A stretch of 64,000 bases of DNA from Aeromicrobium sp. A1-2 (GCF_003443875.1 NZ_CP027482.1:2108001-2172000); one strand, 5' to 3'. Positions 18,019 through 27,527 are shown, counted from the first letter of the stretch. Program-made: numbers and translations. The notes: generated from the sequence alone by a model not told the origin.

Positions 18019-18972
18019 TCACTCCGAGTCGGCGCTGACAACGCCGCCGTACTGACCCAGTGCACGGGGCTTGCCGCTGCCGCCGGGAAGGTAGAGCAGG
18101 ACCTGGTGGTAGTAGCGAAGCTTGCCCGAGCTGGAGATCCCCGAGGACAAGAAGGCCTGCTGGGGAGTGCCCTCCGGCCAGCTGACCGTGAGCCCCTCCT
18201 TGACGGTGTAGGTGTCGAGTCTGAGCAGCGTGACGAAGGCCAGCGCTCCCCCGTCACTGGTCCGCAGGACGTGCTCAACGTCGTCGGCACCCCAGGACTG
18301 GGAGAACTTCACCCCCTCGAGCGTGCCGTTGGTCTCTGCCGTGGCCCGCATCTGCTTGATGAACGAGTCGTCCGCGACCTTGCCCGCATCCTTCGAGGAC
18401 TCGTCGGCCAGGGACTTGGCGTAGGCCTTGGCCGCCGCCGTAGCCGACATCGACATCCCGACACCGTCACCTGCCTTGACCGTGACCGCCTGACCGCGGC
18501 GACGACGGACGTCGGGGATCGGCGTGTCCGCCAAGGTCTCCGGACTGGCCACGAGCAGCCATGGGTCGACCGCGGCCGCCCGCTCAAAAATCTGCACGCG
18601 GTTGACGCCCCGCGTGCGGTCCTTGACGACCGCGAAGAACCACAAGGGGTAGGCACCGAACCGGGGGGTGAGCACATCAGTGACCTCGACCGACCCAGTG
18701 TCCTGCTTCTGCGTCGTGGCCAACCGTTGCGACACGTCGAAGGAGCCTGAGTCGATCGCCAGCACAGGACCGGTCTCGACCGTCGACAGGGGCTTGGCAT
18801 CGAGCAGCTCGATCGCGGTGTTGCGGACCTTCCGGTAGCGCTCGAACACCGCCGTGACGTCGGACTTGCGAGCGGCGGTCTTCTCGACCACCACGTCGCC
18901 ACGGTCGTGCGGGACAGCACATCCCGAGAGCGCCAGGCAGCCGGCCACGACGAGCATCGCGAGCCGCCTCAT
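18019..18972 (-). CDS. Lipoprotein of unknown function
   Basis: 317 residues. A short signal peptide ends in the lipobox LSGC (Cys18), so it is probably lipid-anchored outside the membrane. The body has an early FERYRKVRN helix, a domain with YPLWFFAVV, an [12 protein letters not shown] helix near the middle and a C-terminal [10 protein letters not shown] strand. Its ATG overlaps the stop of the repeat-containing membrane protein (ATGA), so the two are made together and may form one envelope complex. I do not recognise the family. Confidence 0.8.
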   Translation of the reverse strand: MRRLAMLVVAGCLALSGCAVPHDRGDVVVEKTAARKSDVTAVFERYRKVRNTAIELLDAKPLSTVETGPVLAIDSGSFDVSQRLATTQKQDTGSVEVTDVLTPRFGAYPLWFFAVVKDRTRGVNRVQIFERAAAVDPWLLVASPETLADTPIPDVRRRRGQAVTVKAGDGVGMSMSATAAAKAYAKSLADESSKDAGKVADDSFIKQMRATAETNGTLEGVKFSQSWGADDVEHVLRTSDGGALAFVTLLRLDTYTVKEGLTVSWPEGTPQQAFLSSGISSSGKLRYYHQVLLYLPGGSGKPRALGQYGGVVSADSE

Positions 18973-20177
18973 GTGTCGTCCTCCTCGTCGAGGACCTCGA
19001 ACTGGTCCAGCTCGTCCTCGCCGACCTCGTGCTCCACGCCGTCCTCGTCGACGAACACGTAGACCACGCGCTCGGAGGACGTGTCGTTTGGTTCCGGTTC
19101 CGGTCCTGGCTCCGGTTCTGGTCCTGGTTCCGGTTCCGGTTCTGGCTCCGGCTTTGGTTCCGGCTCCGGCTCTGGCTCTGGCTCCGGCTCCGGTTCTGGC
19201 TTTGGTTCCGGTTCCGGTTGGGCGCCGCCGGCGATCTCCGCTGCGGTCATGACTCCCGGGCTCCACAGCGAGTCCAGCGGCGGCGTGACCTCGACGACGG
19301 GCTCGGCGGATTCGTCAGTCTGGGTGGCAGTCGCATCCTCGACGATGTCATAGTCGCCGGCCTCTGCGGCCGAGATCTCGTGCTCGACACCGTCCTCGTC
19401 GACGTACACGTAGACGATCTCCTCGACCTCCTCGGTGCTCGCATCGACGATGTCATAGTCGCCGGCCTCCTCGGCCGAGATCTCGTGCTCGACACCGTCC
19501 TCGTCGACGTACACGTAGACGATCTCCTCGACCTCCTCGACCTCCAGCTCGTCCGGTCCGAGCTCATCGTTCTCCAGCCACAGTCCGTCGCCCCGCTTCA
19601 GCAGTCGGGCCAGCCACACCACGCCGAGACCGAGCAGCAACAGCCCGATGCCCTTGTAGAAGCCGCCGCGGATGCCATAGGCGAATGTCACCTGCACGCC
19701 CGAGAGGTTCGAGGAGCCGACCGACAGGATCGCCGCGGAGACGGTCTCGTCCGACAGCTGCGTGCTGATGCTGGCGCCGCCGAGCCCGGCCGACTGGGCG
19801 ATCCACCAGTCGATCGCGGTCGGCGCGCCCGGGAGGTTGGGCTTGCCCTCGATCTCACGGGTCTTGAGCTGCCACGGGGTGTGGAACTCTGTGACCTCGA
19901 CCCGTTGCGTCTTGCCGACGTAGTTCTGGACGTCGACGGCGTTGCCGATGCCGACGAAGACAGGCTTGCGGACCGGCACCTCAGCCAGGATGTCGACCTG
20001 CAGATCGGCCCACGTGATGATTTTGGGTGCCGTCACGATCGCGATGCTGTCCGTCTCGATCGCATGAGGCCCGGTCGAGAAGCGGCTGTCCGGTCCCAGG
20101 ATGATCATGACGGTCAGTCCGAGAAGCGCAACGAGAGCGCCGAGCACGCCAAGCACCCACCCGAGCCTCGTCCGCAT
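18969..20177 (-). CDS. Transmembrane protein with acidic repeats and a Pro-Glu tract
   Basis: 402 residues from the ATG 7 bases after AGGGAG (20185-20190); an upstream GTG at 20183 is too close to that site. One helix lies near 8-28 and a second near 172-192, with an extracytoplasmic domain between. The C-terminal ~200 residues are strongly acidic: three copies of a unit built on V-Y-V-[YF]-V-D-E-D-G-V-E-H-E, two of them in tandem 35-residue repeats, and a long (Pro-Glu)n stretch with interspersed Lys or Gly. By charge rule the repeats may face the cytoplasm. No function is known to me. Confidence 0.8.
   Translation of the reverse strand: MRTRLGWVLGVLGALVALLGLTVMIILGPDSRFSTGPHAIETDSIAIVTAPKIITWADLQVDILAEVPVRKPVFVGIGNAVDVQNYVGKTQRVEVTEFHTPWQLKTREIEGKPNLPGAPTAIDWWIAQSAGLGGASISTQLSDETVSAAILSVGSSNLSGVQVTFAYGIRGGFYKGIGLLLLGLGVVWLARLLKRGDGLWLENDELGPDELEVEEVEEIVYVYVDEDGVEHEISAEEAGDYDIVDASTEEVEEIVYVYVDEDGVEHEISAAEAGDYDIVEDATATQTDESAEPVVEVTPPLDSLWSPGVMTAAEIAGGAQPEPEPKPEPEPEPEPEPEPEPKPEPEPEPEPGPEPEPGPEPEPNDTSSERVVYVFVDEDGVEHEVGEDELDQFEVLDEEDDT
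19088..19220 (-). repeat. Pro-Glu coding microrepeat
   Basis: A run of imperfect 6-base units (GGTTCC, GGCTCC, GGTTCT on the plus strand) encodes alternating Pro and Glu with occasional Lys or Gly. Such tracts slip readily in replication, so the copy number may vary between strains. Confidence 0.8.
19341..19538 (-). repeat. Tandem 105-base coding repeat
   Basis: GACGATGTCATAGTCGCCGG begins at 19341 and again at 19446, giving a period of 105 bases (35 codons). The two copies are nearly identical through the [17 protein letters not shown] segment and diverge at the end. This implies a recent duplication within the gene. Confidence 0.85.
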
Positions 20178-20294
20178 GTCCACACTCCCTTGGGCACGTC
20201 GCCGTCCGACGCCGCCGTGAGCCTACCGGGGATGTGCGCCCCGCTCAGGCAGGTTGGGCAGGTTCCTGCCACCGATCGAGCGTGAGTCTATGGA

Positions 20295-21200
20295 TCAGAA
20301 CAGTGCAGAGGCCAGTGCGCGGCGCGCAGCCGCGACCCGGGGGTCGCCAGTGCCCACGACCGTGAAGAGCTCGATGAGCCGCTCGCGCACACCCTCGCGC
20401 TCGTCTCCGGCGGTGCGTCTCACCAGCCCGATCAGTCGGTCGAAGGCGTCATCCACATGTCCACCACTCACATCGAGATCGGCGACCAGCATCTGCGCCT
20501 CGAGGTCGTCCGGGGCGTCCGCCGCGGCCTTGCGTGCCGCCTGGAGGTCAGCACCCTGCGTCCGCGCCAGCAGCTTGACTCCCGCCAGCCGCTCGCCGAC
20601 CTCGGAATCGGCGGGGTACTGCGCGAGGATCTTCTCGTACTCCGCCACGGCGGCGTCGAAGTCGCTCCGGGCGAAGGCATCGTCGGCCGCCGCGAACCGC
20701 GGGTCGTCGACCTCCTCGGGCTCGTCGACCTGGGCTGCGCCGCCGACCGGCTGCGCCCGACCTGTCAGGCCGTTCTGGGCCGCGACATTGACCAGCTCGT
20801 CGAAGTATCGGCGCACCTCGACCTCGTCGATCGTGCCCTGGAACAGGGGAACCGGCTGACCCTTGACCAGCCCGACCGTCAACGGCACGGCCTGGGCCTG
20901 CAGCGCCTGGCCGATCGCCGGATTGGCGTCGACGTCGACCTGGGCCAGGACGATCAGCCCGTCGTACCCGGCAACGATCGAGCCGAGCAGCGCATTGAAG
21001 GTCTGGCTCTCCGCCGAGCGGGGTGACCACAGGTTGAGCACGATGACGTACTGCATCGACGCCTCGAGCGCATCTGTCTGGAAGTTCTGCTCGGTGATGT
21101 CGACGACGTACGACCCCGCCGCGCTGCTCGGCTGGGCCGGGCGGGCCGGCGGCTGCTTGAGTGCAGACAGGTCGATGGCACCGGGGCGGGAGAAGTTCAT
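20295..21200 (-). CDS. YbbN/CnoX-like thioredoxin-TPR protein without active-site cysteines
   Basis: 301 residues from the ATG beginning MNFSRPGAIDLSAL, the usual start of this family. Residues ~40-150 form a thioredoxin fold, but the CxxC position reads WSPRSAES, with no cysteine, so no disulfide chemistry is possible. After an acidic linker, residues ~175-300 form tetratricopeptide-like helices (ADDAFARSDFDAAVAEYEKIL and following). By family, such proteins hold unfolded clients for chaperones or act in stress tolerance. Gene stands alone with 45 bases to its upstream neighbour. Confidence 0.88.
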   Translation of the reverse strand: MNFSRPGAIDLSALKQPPARPAQPSSAAGSYVVDITEQNFQTDALEASMQYVIVLNLWSPRSAESQTFNALLGSIVAGYDGLIVLAQVDVDANPAIGQALQAQAVPLTVGLVKGQPVPLFQGTIDEVEVRRYFDELVNVAAQNGLTGRAQPVGGAAQVDEPEEVDDPRFAAADDAFARSDFDAAVAEYEKILAQYPADSEVGERLAGVKLLARTQGADLQAARKAAADAPDDLEAQMLVADLDVSGGHVDDAFDRLIGLVRRTAGDEREGVRERLIELFTVVGTGDPRVAAARRALASALF

Positions 21201-21245
21201 GACCTCATTGTAGGAAGGGACCGGTGAGCTGCCCACCGGTGCCCG

Positions 21246-21842
21246 TCACTGGCCGTCGAGGAACTGCTGCTGCGTGACCGGATCGTTGGTGCTCGATCCG
21301 TCCCTGGCCGGGCGCCGACCGCGCAGACCCGCCTCCTGCACAACCTTCTGGATCGCGTGATCGATCTTGTCGACCTGGCCGATGTAGCGGATGTTGCGAA
21401 CGCCCTGCTCCTGCGCCGCGGACTCGAACGTCATGTGTCCGTACCTGAGCCACCGGCCGAGGAGCGGCCGCTCGACCGTGACGTCGAGGATGCGATTGAT
21501 CGGCACGGTCGCCCGTCGGGTCGAGAAGATGCCGGACACGCGGAACACCCGCATGTCGGTCAGGACGAAGATGTCCCGCTGGTCGCGGAGCGCCAGGAAG
21601 CCGGCGTGGCCGAGCAGCCCGAAGACCACGAGCATCGGCAGCCAACCGACCTCGATCGGCGCGATCACCGCCAGCACGAAGACCGCCGCTGCGCCGAGGA
21701 CCTCCGCGGCGGGGCGCACGTAGACGATCGGGTGGTGGGGATACTCCCCCTTGAGATGCTCCTTGGGGTGCTTCAGCAGGTGGCTCTCGATGTCATGATC
21801 TGGAAGCAGGTCCAAGATCAGGTCGAGCAGCGCCCGGAACAC
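21246..21842 (-). CDS. PH-domain membrane protein (bPH_2/DUF304 type)
   Basis: 198 residues from GTG 21842, which lies 7 bases past the stop of the upstream small gene with AGG nearby. After a soluble N terminus (HLLKHPKEHLKGEYPHHP), two adjacent helices (about 48-85) are followed by a bacterial PH-like domain: DIFVLTDMRVFRVSGIFSTRRATVP..RILDV pattern and WLRYGHMTFESA. The family is membrane-linked and of uncertain function. Confidence 0.85.
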   Translation of the reverse strand: MFRALLDLILDLLPDHDIESHLLKHPKEHLKGEYPHHPIVYVRPAAEVLGAAAVFVLAVIAPIEVGWLPMLVVFGLLGHAGFLALRDQRDIFVLTDMRVFRVSGIFSTRRATVPINRILDVTVERPLLGRWLRYGHMTFESAAQEQGVRNIRYIGQVDKIDHAIQKVVQEAGLRGRRPARDGSSTNDPVTQQQFLDGQ

Positions 21843-21849
21843 CGGAGAC

Positions 21850-22008
21850 CTACGCGACGAGCTCGTTGACGAAGACGCCGACCTGCTGGAAGCCGTCCAT
21901 GACAGCGCCGAAAGCATTGCTCACGGCATCGGCGGCGCCAGCAGGCGCCGTCAGCAGATAGTAAATGGCAAAGCCGACGACGAGCAGCGTGATGATCTTC
22001 TTCAGCAC
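21850..22008 (-). CDS. Small single-helix membrane protein
   Basis: About 52 residues from the GTG that gives VLKKIITLLVVGFAIYYLL; a start at ATG 22038 would add ten residues. One transmembrane helix is followed by an amphipathic Ala/Val/Phe-rich tail (DAVSNAFGAVMDGF). Similar tiny proteins with a basic start and this tail recur in actinobacteria. It is coupled to the PH-domain gene, suggesting joint function. Confidence 0.65.
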   Translation of the reverse strand: MLKKIITLLVVGFAIYYLLTAPAGAADAVSNAFGAVMDGFQQVGVFVNELVA

Positions 22009-22071
22009 GAATCCATTGTGACCAATTGGAGCAGGCATGCGCTGCAGGCGCGCCGAAGGATCGACCTGACG

Positions 22072-23034
22072 TCAGACCTGCTCGACCAGGGTGTCTGCGG
22101 CCACGAACGGATCGATCTCTCCGGCCAGGACCTGCCCGGCGAGGGTGTCGAGTCGCGCGTCCCCGGACAGGTGGGCGAACCGGGACTGGACCTCGGTCAA
22201 CGCCAGGGCCTCGATCTCTCGCCGTAGTCGCGCCAGCCGGCGGCTCTGCAGCTCACCGGACCCGCGCAGGTGGGACAGGTGAGCCGCAATCTCGTCAGCC
22301 ACCTCGACCACACCCTCGCCGCGAGTCGCGACGGTCAGCAGGATCGGCGGGTTCCAGGCACCGTCGGGTCGATTGTTCATCGAGACGACGGATCGCAGTT
22401 CCCGGCGGGTCGACGCCGCACCCTCGCGGTCTGCCTTGTTGACGACGAAGATGTCCCCGATCTCGAGGATCCCGGCCTTGGCCGCCTGGATGCCGTCCCC
22501 CATGCCCGGCGCCAGCAGCACCAGTGTCGTGTCAGCGAGGCCGGCGATCTCGACCTCGGACTGCCCCACGCCGACGGTCTCGACCAGCACGACGTCGCAG
22601 CCGGCCGCGTCGAGCACCCGCAAGGCCTGCGGCGCGGAGGCGGAGAGCCCGCCCAGATGACCACGGCTGGCCATCGAGCGGATGTAGACACCCTCGTCCG
22701 TGGCGTGATCCTGCATCCGTACGCGGTCGCCGAGCAGTGCACCACCGGAGAACGGGGACGTCGGATCGACCGCGAGCACCCCGACCCGCCTGCCCTGGGC
22801 TCGCAAAGCCGACACCAGCGCCGAGGTCGAGGTCGACTTGCCGACCCCGGGTGAGCCGGTCAGACCGACGATGTGCGCCGAGCCGGCGTACGGGATCAGC
22901 GCGGCACTGACCTCCCGGGCCTGTGGGGAACGGTCCTCGACCAACGAGATCAGCCGCGCCACGGCCCGGGCCTCGCCGGCTCGTGCACGTTGCACGAGCT
23001 CGGCGACCGGGATGGCGCGGCTGCCTCGGGTCAC
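22072..23034 (-). CDS. meaB: Methylmalonyl-CoA mutase-associated GTPase MeaB
   Basis: 320 residues, GTG start. G3E-type P-loop GTPase that gates loading and protection of B12-dependent acyl-CoA mutases. Walker A is GSPGVGKS at 60-67; AVDPTSPFSGGALLGDRVRM, VETVGVGQSE and NKAD complete the MeaB signature. It lies 10 bases after the acetyl-CoA acetyltransferase stop and so is probably co-transcribed with it. Its likely client here is the MeaA-type mutase at 33.6-35.6 kb. Confidence 0.94.
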   Translation of the reverse strand: MTRGSRAIPVAELVQRARAGEARAVARLISLVEDRSPQAREVSAALIPYAGSAHIVGLTGSPGVGKSTSTSALVSALRAQGRRVGVLAVDPTSPFSGGALLGDRVRMQDHATDEGVYIRSMASRGHLGGLSASAPQALRVLDAAGCDVVLVETVGVGQSEVEIAGLADTTLVLLAPGMGDGIQAAKAGILEIGDIFVVNKADREGAASTRRELRSVVSMNNRPDGAWNPPILLTVATRGEGVVEVADEIAAHLSHLRGSGELQSRRLARLRREIEALALTEVQSRFAHLSGDARLDTLAGQVLAGEIDPFVAADTLVEQV

Positions 23035-23044
23035 CGTGTGGTGA

Positions 23045-24235
23045 CTACTTCTGGGGGACTCGGATGATCAGGGCGTCGCCCTGACCGCCGCCGCCGCACA
23101 GTGCGGCCGCACCGATGCCGCCACCGCGACGCCCCAGTTCGAGCGCGAGGTGCAGGACCAAGCGTGCGCCGCTGGCACCGATCGGGTGTCCGATCGCGAT
23201 GGCTCCACCATTGACGTTGACCTTGTCCTCGGAGACGCCGAGGGCGCGTGCGCTCTCGATGCCGACCGCGGCAAATGCCTCGTTGAGCTCGAACAGGTCG
23301 ATGTCGCTGACCGCGATGCCTTCCTTGGCGGCCGCGCTGGCGATCGCGTTGGCGGGCTGGAGCTGCAGGCTGGAGTCGGGTCCGGCCACGACGCCGGCCG
23401 CACCGATCTCGGCGATCCAGGACAGTCCGAGCTCTTCGGCCTTGGCCTTGCTCATGACGACGACTGCCGCGGCGCCGTCGGAGATCTGGCTGGCTGAACC
23501 GGCCGTGATCGTGCCCGACTTGTCGAAGGCAGGACGCAGCTTGCCAAGCGACTCAGCGGTCGTCTCGCCGCGGACTCCCTCGTCGGCGGAGACGACGATC
23601 GGGTCGCCCTTACGCTGCGGGATCTCGACCGGAACGATCTCGTCGTCGAAGACGCCGTTCTTCTGCGCAGTGGCGGCGAGCTGGTGCGAACGAGCGCTGA
23701 ACGCGTCCTGCTCATCGCGGGTCAGCTTGGTGCCGTCGTTGTTGATCTGCTCGGTGAGCCCGCCCATCGCTTGGTCGGTCTGCGCGTCCCACAGGCCGTC
23801 CGCGGCCATGTGGTCGACGAGCTTGGTGTCACCGAACTTGGTGCCCTCCCGCGATCCGAGCAGCATGTGCGGGGCCTGGGTCATCGACTCCTGGCCGCCG
23901 GCAACGATGATCTCGTGCTCGCCGGCGCGGATCAGCTGGTCGGCCAGGGCGATCGCGTTGAGGCCCGACAGGCACACCTTGTTGATCGTGATGGACGGCG
24001 TCGACAGCGGGATGCCGCCCTTGAATGCAGCTTGACGGGCAGGCACCTGGCCGGCTCCGGCGCCGAGCACCTGACCCATGATCACGTAGTCGACCTGCTC
24101 GCCGGTGACACCGGCCTTCTCGAGCGCTCCCTTGATGGCCAGACCACCAAGGTCCGAACCGGAGAGGGACTTGAGGCCGCCGAGGAGGCGACCGATCGGG
24201 GTGCGCGCACCGGCGACGATCACGGACTGGGTCAT
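23045..24235 (-). CDS. Acetyl-CoA acetyltransferase (biosynthetic thiolase)
   Basis: 396 residues; AGGAG eight bases upstream selects this ATG. It condenses two acetyl-CoA to acetoacetyl-CoA, or works in reverse. Nucleophile Cys88 in INKVCLSGL, His in GHPIGASG and the second Cys in the GGG loop near the end are all present. It is divergent from methylmalonyl-CoA epimerase across a 116-base gap holding a palindrome. With 3-hydroxybutyryl-CoA dehydrogenase and ccr it would form the first steps of the ethylmalonyl-CoA pathway. Confidence 0.95.
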   Translation of the reverse strand: MTQSVIVAGARTPIGRLLGGLKSLSGSDLGGLAIKGALEKAGVTGEQVDYVIMGQVLGAGAGQVPARQAAFKGGIPLSTPSITINKVCLSGLNAIALADQLIRAGEHEIIVAGGQESMTQAPHMLLGSREGTKFGDTKLVDHMAADGLWDAQTDQAMGGLTEQINNDGTKLTRDEQDAFSARSHQLAATAQKNGVFDDEIVPVEIPQRKGDPIVVSADEGVRGETTAESLGKLRPAFDKSGTITAGSASQISDGAAAVVVMSKAKAEELGLSWIAEIGAAGVVAGPDSSLQLQPANAIASAAAKEGIAVSDIDLFELNEAFAAVGIESARALGVSEDKVNVNGGAIAIGHPIGASGARLVLHLALELGRRGGGIGAAALCGGGGQGDALIIRVPQK

Positions 24236-24268
24236 GGAGTTGCTCCTTCGCAAGACATTTCCTTCACT

Positions 24269-24282
24269 TTACTCAGAGGTAA
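24269..24282. promoter_or_regulatory. Candidate operator, copy 1 (thiolase/epimerase divergent promoter)
   Basis: TTACTCAGAGGTAA, an imperfect palindrome, lies between the divergent thiolase and epimerase genes. Related sequences occur before ccr (24835-24848, reverse TTACTAATCGTTAA) and at the 3-hydroxybutyryl-CoA dehydrogenase start (reverse TTACTCAGGAGTAG). Shared pattern: TTACTNNNN(G/A)NTA(A/G). Confidence 0.45.
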
Positions 24283-24351
24283 CGTTGATAGACGTCCCGT
24301 GTGCCATGGATCACGCCATGGGACCTGCCACGGTGCCATACCCTCGTCAGC

Positions 24352-24798
24352 ATGCCTGAGAGCCCACTCGTCCCCCATCACCTCCTCCTCGCGATCGATC
24401 ACGTCGGGATCGCGGTGCCCGACCTCGACGACGCCTTGGAGTTCTACGCCTCGACATTCGGACTGCACGCGGTGCACGAGGAGATCAACGAGGAGCAGGG
24501 CGTGCGCGAAGCAATGCTTGCGGTCGGTGACTCCGACCAGCGCATCCAGCTGCTCGCGCCGCTCAGTGAGGAGTCGACGATCGCCAAGTTCATTGCCCGG
24601 AACGGGCAGGGGATCCAGCAGCTGGCGTACCGCGTCGCCGACATCGAAGCGGTGTCCGCGATCCTGCGTGAACGCGGCGTACGGCTGCTCTACGACGCGC
24701 CCAAGCGCGGCACCTCCGACTCACGGGTCAACTTCGTCCACCCGAAGGACGCCGGCGGCGTCCTGGTCGAACTCGTGGAGCCGGCCGCAACCCACTGA
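24352..24798 (+). CDS. mce: Methylmalonyl-CoA epimerase
   Basis: 148 residues of the VOC/glyoxalase fold; it interconverts (2S)- and (2R)-methylmalonyl-CoA and, in some organisms, ethylmalonyl-CoA. Metal ligands are His in IDHVGIAV, a residue of the RIQLLAPL strand, His in FVHPKDAGG region and Glu in VLVELVEP. Family length is matched. It directly precedes ccr on the same strand, a usual pairing in the ethylmalonyl-CoA pathway. Confidence 0.93.
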   Translation: MPESPLVPHHLLLAIDHVGIAVPDLDDALEFYASTFGLHAVHEEINEEQGVREAMLAVGDSDQRIQLLAPLSEESTIAKFIARNGQGIQQLAYRVADIEAVSAILRERGVRLLYDAPKRGTSDSRVNFVHPKDAGGVLVELVEPAATH

Positions 24799-24833
24799 GG
24801 GGCGGATCACACTCCGTCGGCGTAGCCGGAGAA

Positions 24834-24849
24834 GTTAACGATTAGTAAC
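24834..24849. promoter_or_regulatory. Candidate operator, copy 2 (upstream of ccr)
   Basis: GTTAACGATTAGTAAC has 4-base perfect arms and is AT-rich against the surroundings. It sits 30 bases before the ccr start and 35 bases after the epimerase stop. Its reverse strand fits the same loose consensus as the thiolase site. Confidence 0.4.
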
Positions 24850-24878
24850 ATTCCCGGAACACCTACTGGAGGACCTAC

Positions 24879-26216
24879 GTGCAGCAGATCCTGGATGCCA
24901 TCCTTGCCGGCGACACCGCCCCCGAGGACTTCGGAACCATTGCCCTTCCCGACTCCTACAAGGGAATCACCGTCCACAAGGACGAGGTGGACATGTTCGA
25001 AGGCATGTCCAGCCGCGACAAGGACCCCCGCAAGAGTCTTCACCTCGACGACGTCCCGATCCCCGAGCTCGCGCCCGGCGAGGCTCTGGTCGCCGTCATG
25101 GCCAGCGCGATCAACTACAACACCGTGTGGACCTCGATCTTCGAGCCCGTCTCCACGTTCAGCTTCCTTGAGCGCTACGGCCGGCTGAGCGAGTACACCA
25201 AGCGCCACGACCTGCCCTATCACGTGGTCGGCTCCGACCTCGCCGGCGTCGTGCTGCGCGTCGGCCCGGGCGTCAACAAGTGGAAGCCCGGCCGCGAGGT
25301 CGTCGCCCACTGCCTGTCGGTCGAGCTCGAGGCGCCCGACGGACACAACGACACGATGATGGACCCCGAGCAGCGGATCTGGGGCTTCGAGACCAACTTC
25401 GGCGGCCTGGCCCAGTTGGCGATCGTCAAGGCCAACCAGCTCATGCCCAAGCCGGACCACCTGACGTGGGAAGAGGCCGCGAGCCCCGGCCTGGTCAACT
25501 CCACGGCATACCGCCAGCTGGTCTCGACCAATGGCGCCAACATGAAGCAGGGCGACACCGTTCTGATCTGGGGCGCCTCGGGTGGCCTCGGTTCGTACGC
25601 CACGCAGTTCGCGCTCAACGGCGGAGCGACCCCGGTGTGTGTCGTCTCGTCGCCGGAGAAGGCTGCGATCGTGCGGAAGATGGGGGCCGAACACGTCATC
25701 GACCGGTCCGCCGAGGGCTACAAGTTCTGGAAGGACGAGCACACCCAGGACCCCAAGGAGTGGCAGCGGTTCGGCAAGAAGATCCGCGAGCTCACTGGCG
25801 GCGACGATCCTGACATCGTGTTCGAGCACCCGGGCCGCGAGACGTTCGGCGCGAGTGTCTACGTGGCGCGCAAGGGCGGCACGATCGTGACCTGCGCCTC
25901 CACGTCGGGCTACATGCACCAGTACGACAACCGCTACCTGTGGATGAACCTCAAGCGGATCGTCAGCTCGCACTTCGCGAACTACCGCGAGTCCTGGGAG
26001 GCCAACAAGCTCATCGACAAGGGCCTGATCCACCCGACCCTGTCGCGGGTCTACTCGCTGGAGGACACCGGCCAGGCAGCGCTTGACGTGCACCACAACC
26101 TGCACCAGGGCAAGGTCGGCGTCTTGTGCCTCGCCCCCGAGGAGGGACTCGGCGTTCGCAACGCGGAGAAGCGCGCCCTGCACCTCGACAAGATCAACCG
26201 GTTCCGCGGGGTCTGA
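24879..26216 (+). CDS. ccr: Crotonyl-CoA carboxylase/reductase
   Basis: 445 residues, GTG start with GGAGG six bases upstream. It reductively carboxylates crotonyl-CoA to ethylmalonyl-CoA with NADPH and CO2, the hallmark step of the ethylmalonyl-CoA pathway, and also supplies extender units. MDR fold with nucleotide loop WGASGGLGSY. CO2-site residues of characterised enzymes are matched by Asn in SAINYNTVW, Phe-Glu in WGFETNFGG and His in SGYMHQYD. A terminator follows. Confidence 0.96.
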   Translation: MQQILDAILAGDTAPEDFGTIALPDSYKGITVHKDEVDMFEGMSSRDKDPRKSLHLDDVPIPELAPGEALVAVMASAINYNTVWTSIFEPVSTFSFLERYGRLSEYTKRHDLPYHVVGSDLAGVVLRVGPGVNKWKPGREVVAHCLSVELEAPDGHNDTMMDPEQRIWGFETNFGGLAQLAIVKANQLMPKPDHLTWEEAASPGLVNSTAYRQLVSTNGANMKQGDTVLIWGASGGLGSYATQFALNGGATPVCVVSSPEKAAIVRKMGAEHVIDRSAEGYKFWKDEHTQDPKEWQRFGKKIRELTGGDDPDIVFEHPGRETFGASVYVARKGGTIVTCASTSGYMHQYDNRYLWMNLKRIVSSHFANYRESWEANKLIDKGLIHPTLSRVYSLEDTGQAALDVHHNLHQGKVGVLCLAPEEGLGVRNAEKRALHLDKINRFRGV

Positions 26217-26239
26217 TCGCCCGTAGGACACTCCGAGGA

Positions 26240-26284
26240 GGGACACGTGCCGGGGCTTGGACAGCTCGTTCGCGTGTCCCTTTT
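26240..26284 (+). terminator. Intrinsic terminator after ccr
   Basis: GGGACACG (26240-26247) pairs with CGTGTCCC (26273-26280), followed directly by TTTT. The loop is long (25 bases) and holds further GC pairs. Position 24 bases after the ccr stop fits. Confidence 0.65.
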
Positions 26285-26342
26285 CGCCGGGTATGGTGGA
26301 GCCACACCCAACCACCCCCCTCTCTTCACGAATGGGATCAGC

Positions 26343-27527
26343 ATGTCCGACCAGTCCGGATTGTCCATTTTCAGCGCCGCCGAGAAGTCCGGTGACGCGA
26401 CCTTTCCGCTCGCCCGCCGCGGCGGATACGACAGCGATGCCGTCGACGCCTGGGTGCGCACACAGTCCGCGGAGTTCCAGCGCGCGGCCGAGAGCCTGAA
26501 GACGGCCCAGGCCGAGAACGACAATCTCCGCGACCTGATCGAGAAGCTCAAGGACCGCGACGAGGCCGTCGAGAAGCCGACCTACACGGGGCTGGGCAAC
26601 CACGCCGCACAGCTACTCGGTCTGGCCGAGCAGGAAGCCGACGATGTCCGCAATCGCGCCGCCCGCGAGGCCGCCGAAGTGGTCAAGAAGGCCGAGGAGG
26701 AGTCGGCGATCGTCCGCGCCACCGCGGCCCACGAGGCCGAGGAGATGCGCGGCCGCGCGGTCACCGAGATCGAGGAGAAGCGCAAGCAGCTCCTCGAGGA
26801 CGCCGAGGCGATGCACGCCGATGCCTTGGCGCACACCGAGGACCTGCGCGCGCACGCCGAACGTGAAGCCGCCCAGCTCAAGCTCGCGGCCGAGCAGGAC
26901 TCTCAGAACATGCGCCTCGGCGCCACCCGTGAGGTCGAGCAGGCCCGCGCGGCTGCCGACCGTGAGGTCACCGAGGCGCGCCGCGTCCTGGCCGTCGAGA
27001 AGGAGCGGCTGGCCCGCGAGGCGTCCGAGAACCACGCCTCGGCGACCGAGCAGACCGGCAAGATGGTCAAGGATTCGGAAGCCCGCGCCAAGTCCGCCGA
27101 CGACCGGGCCCGCGACATCATGGCGCAGGCCGCCAAGGCCCGCGATGCCGCGAGCGCCGAGGCCGCGCGACTGCTCGACAATGCCAAGGGAGAGGCCAGC
27201 CAGCTCGTCACGAGCGCCCAGGCCCAGGCCCAGCACATCCACGTGACCGCGACGACCGATGCCGAGCGCCAGACGCGCGTCCTGCGCGCCGAGGTCGACG
27301 ACCTCCAGCGCAAGCGCGAAGGCATCATGGCCCAGATGGGACAGCTGCGGGACATCGTCTCGACGTTCGCGCCCACGACCGAGGACCTTCCGGCCAAGGA
27401 CACGGACAAGGCCGAGTCGGCCAAGCCCGAGCCCGAGGTCGTGAAGGCTGGCCAGGACGCCGAAACCACGAAGACCGGTGCCGAGTCAGACGAGTCCGAC
27501 CAGGCGGACGAGACCAAGAGCAACTAG
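26343..27527 (+). CDS. DivIVA-like coiled-coil cytoskeletal protein
   Basis: 394 residues. The N terminus has a DivIVA-like arrangement (FPLARRGGYDSDAVDAWV, then a heptad stretch AAESLKTAQAENDNLRDLIEKL). Residues ~85-340 are an almost unbroken Ala/Glu/Arg/Lys coiled coil, starting with the NHAAQLLGLAEQEADDV segment shared with actinobacterial Wag31-, Scy- and FilP-type proteins; the last ~45 residues are acidic and disordered. Such proteins organise polar growth and the cytoskeleton. It sits downstream of ccr but beyond a terminator. Its stop overlaps the convergent hydrolase by four bases. Confidence 0.8.
   Translation: MSDQSGLSIFSAAEKSGDATFPLARRGGYDSDAVDAWVRTQSAEFQRAAESLKTAQAENDNLRDLIEKLKDRDEAVEKPTYTGLGNHAAQLLGLAEQEADDVRNRAAREAAEVVKKAEEESAIVRATAAHEAEEMRGRAVTEIEEKRKQLLEDAEAMHADALAHTEDLRAHAEREAAQLKLAAEQDSQNMRLGATREVEQARAAADREVTEARRVLAVEKERLAREASENHASATEQTGKMVKDSEARAKSADDRARDIMAQAAKARDAASAEAARLLDNAKGEASQLVTSAQAQAQHIHVTATTDAERQTRVLRAEVDDLQRKREGIMAQMGQLRDIVSTFAPTTEDLPAKDTDKAESAKPEPEVVKAGQDAETTKTGAESDESDQADETKSN

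Noticed and set aside
19081..19545. Possible CRISPR-like or minisatellite array
   Set aside because: Repeats are in frame with a coding sequence, lack spacers, and encode Pro-Glu and acidic repeats.
24807..26603. 598-codon minus-strand ORF
   Set aside because: Shadow of ccr and the coiled-coil gene; composition is Val/Leu/Arg-rich with no domain.
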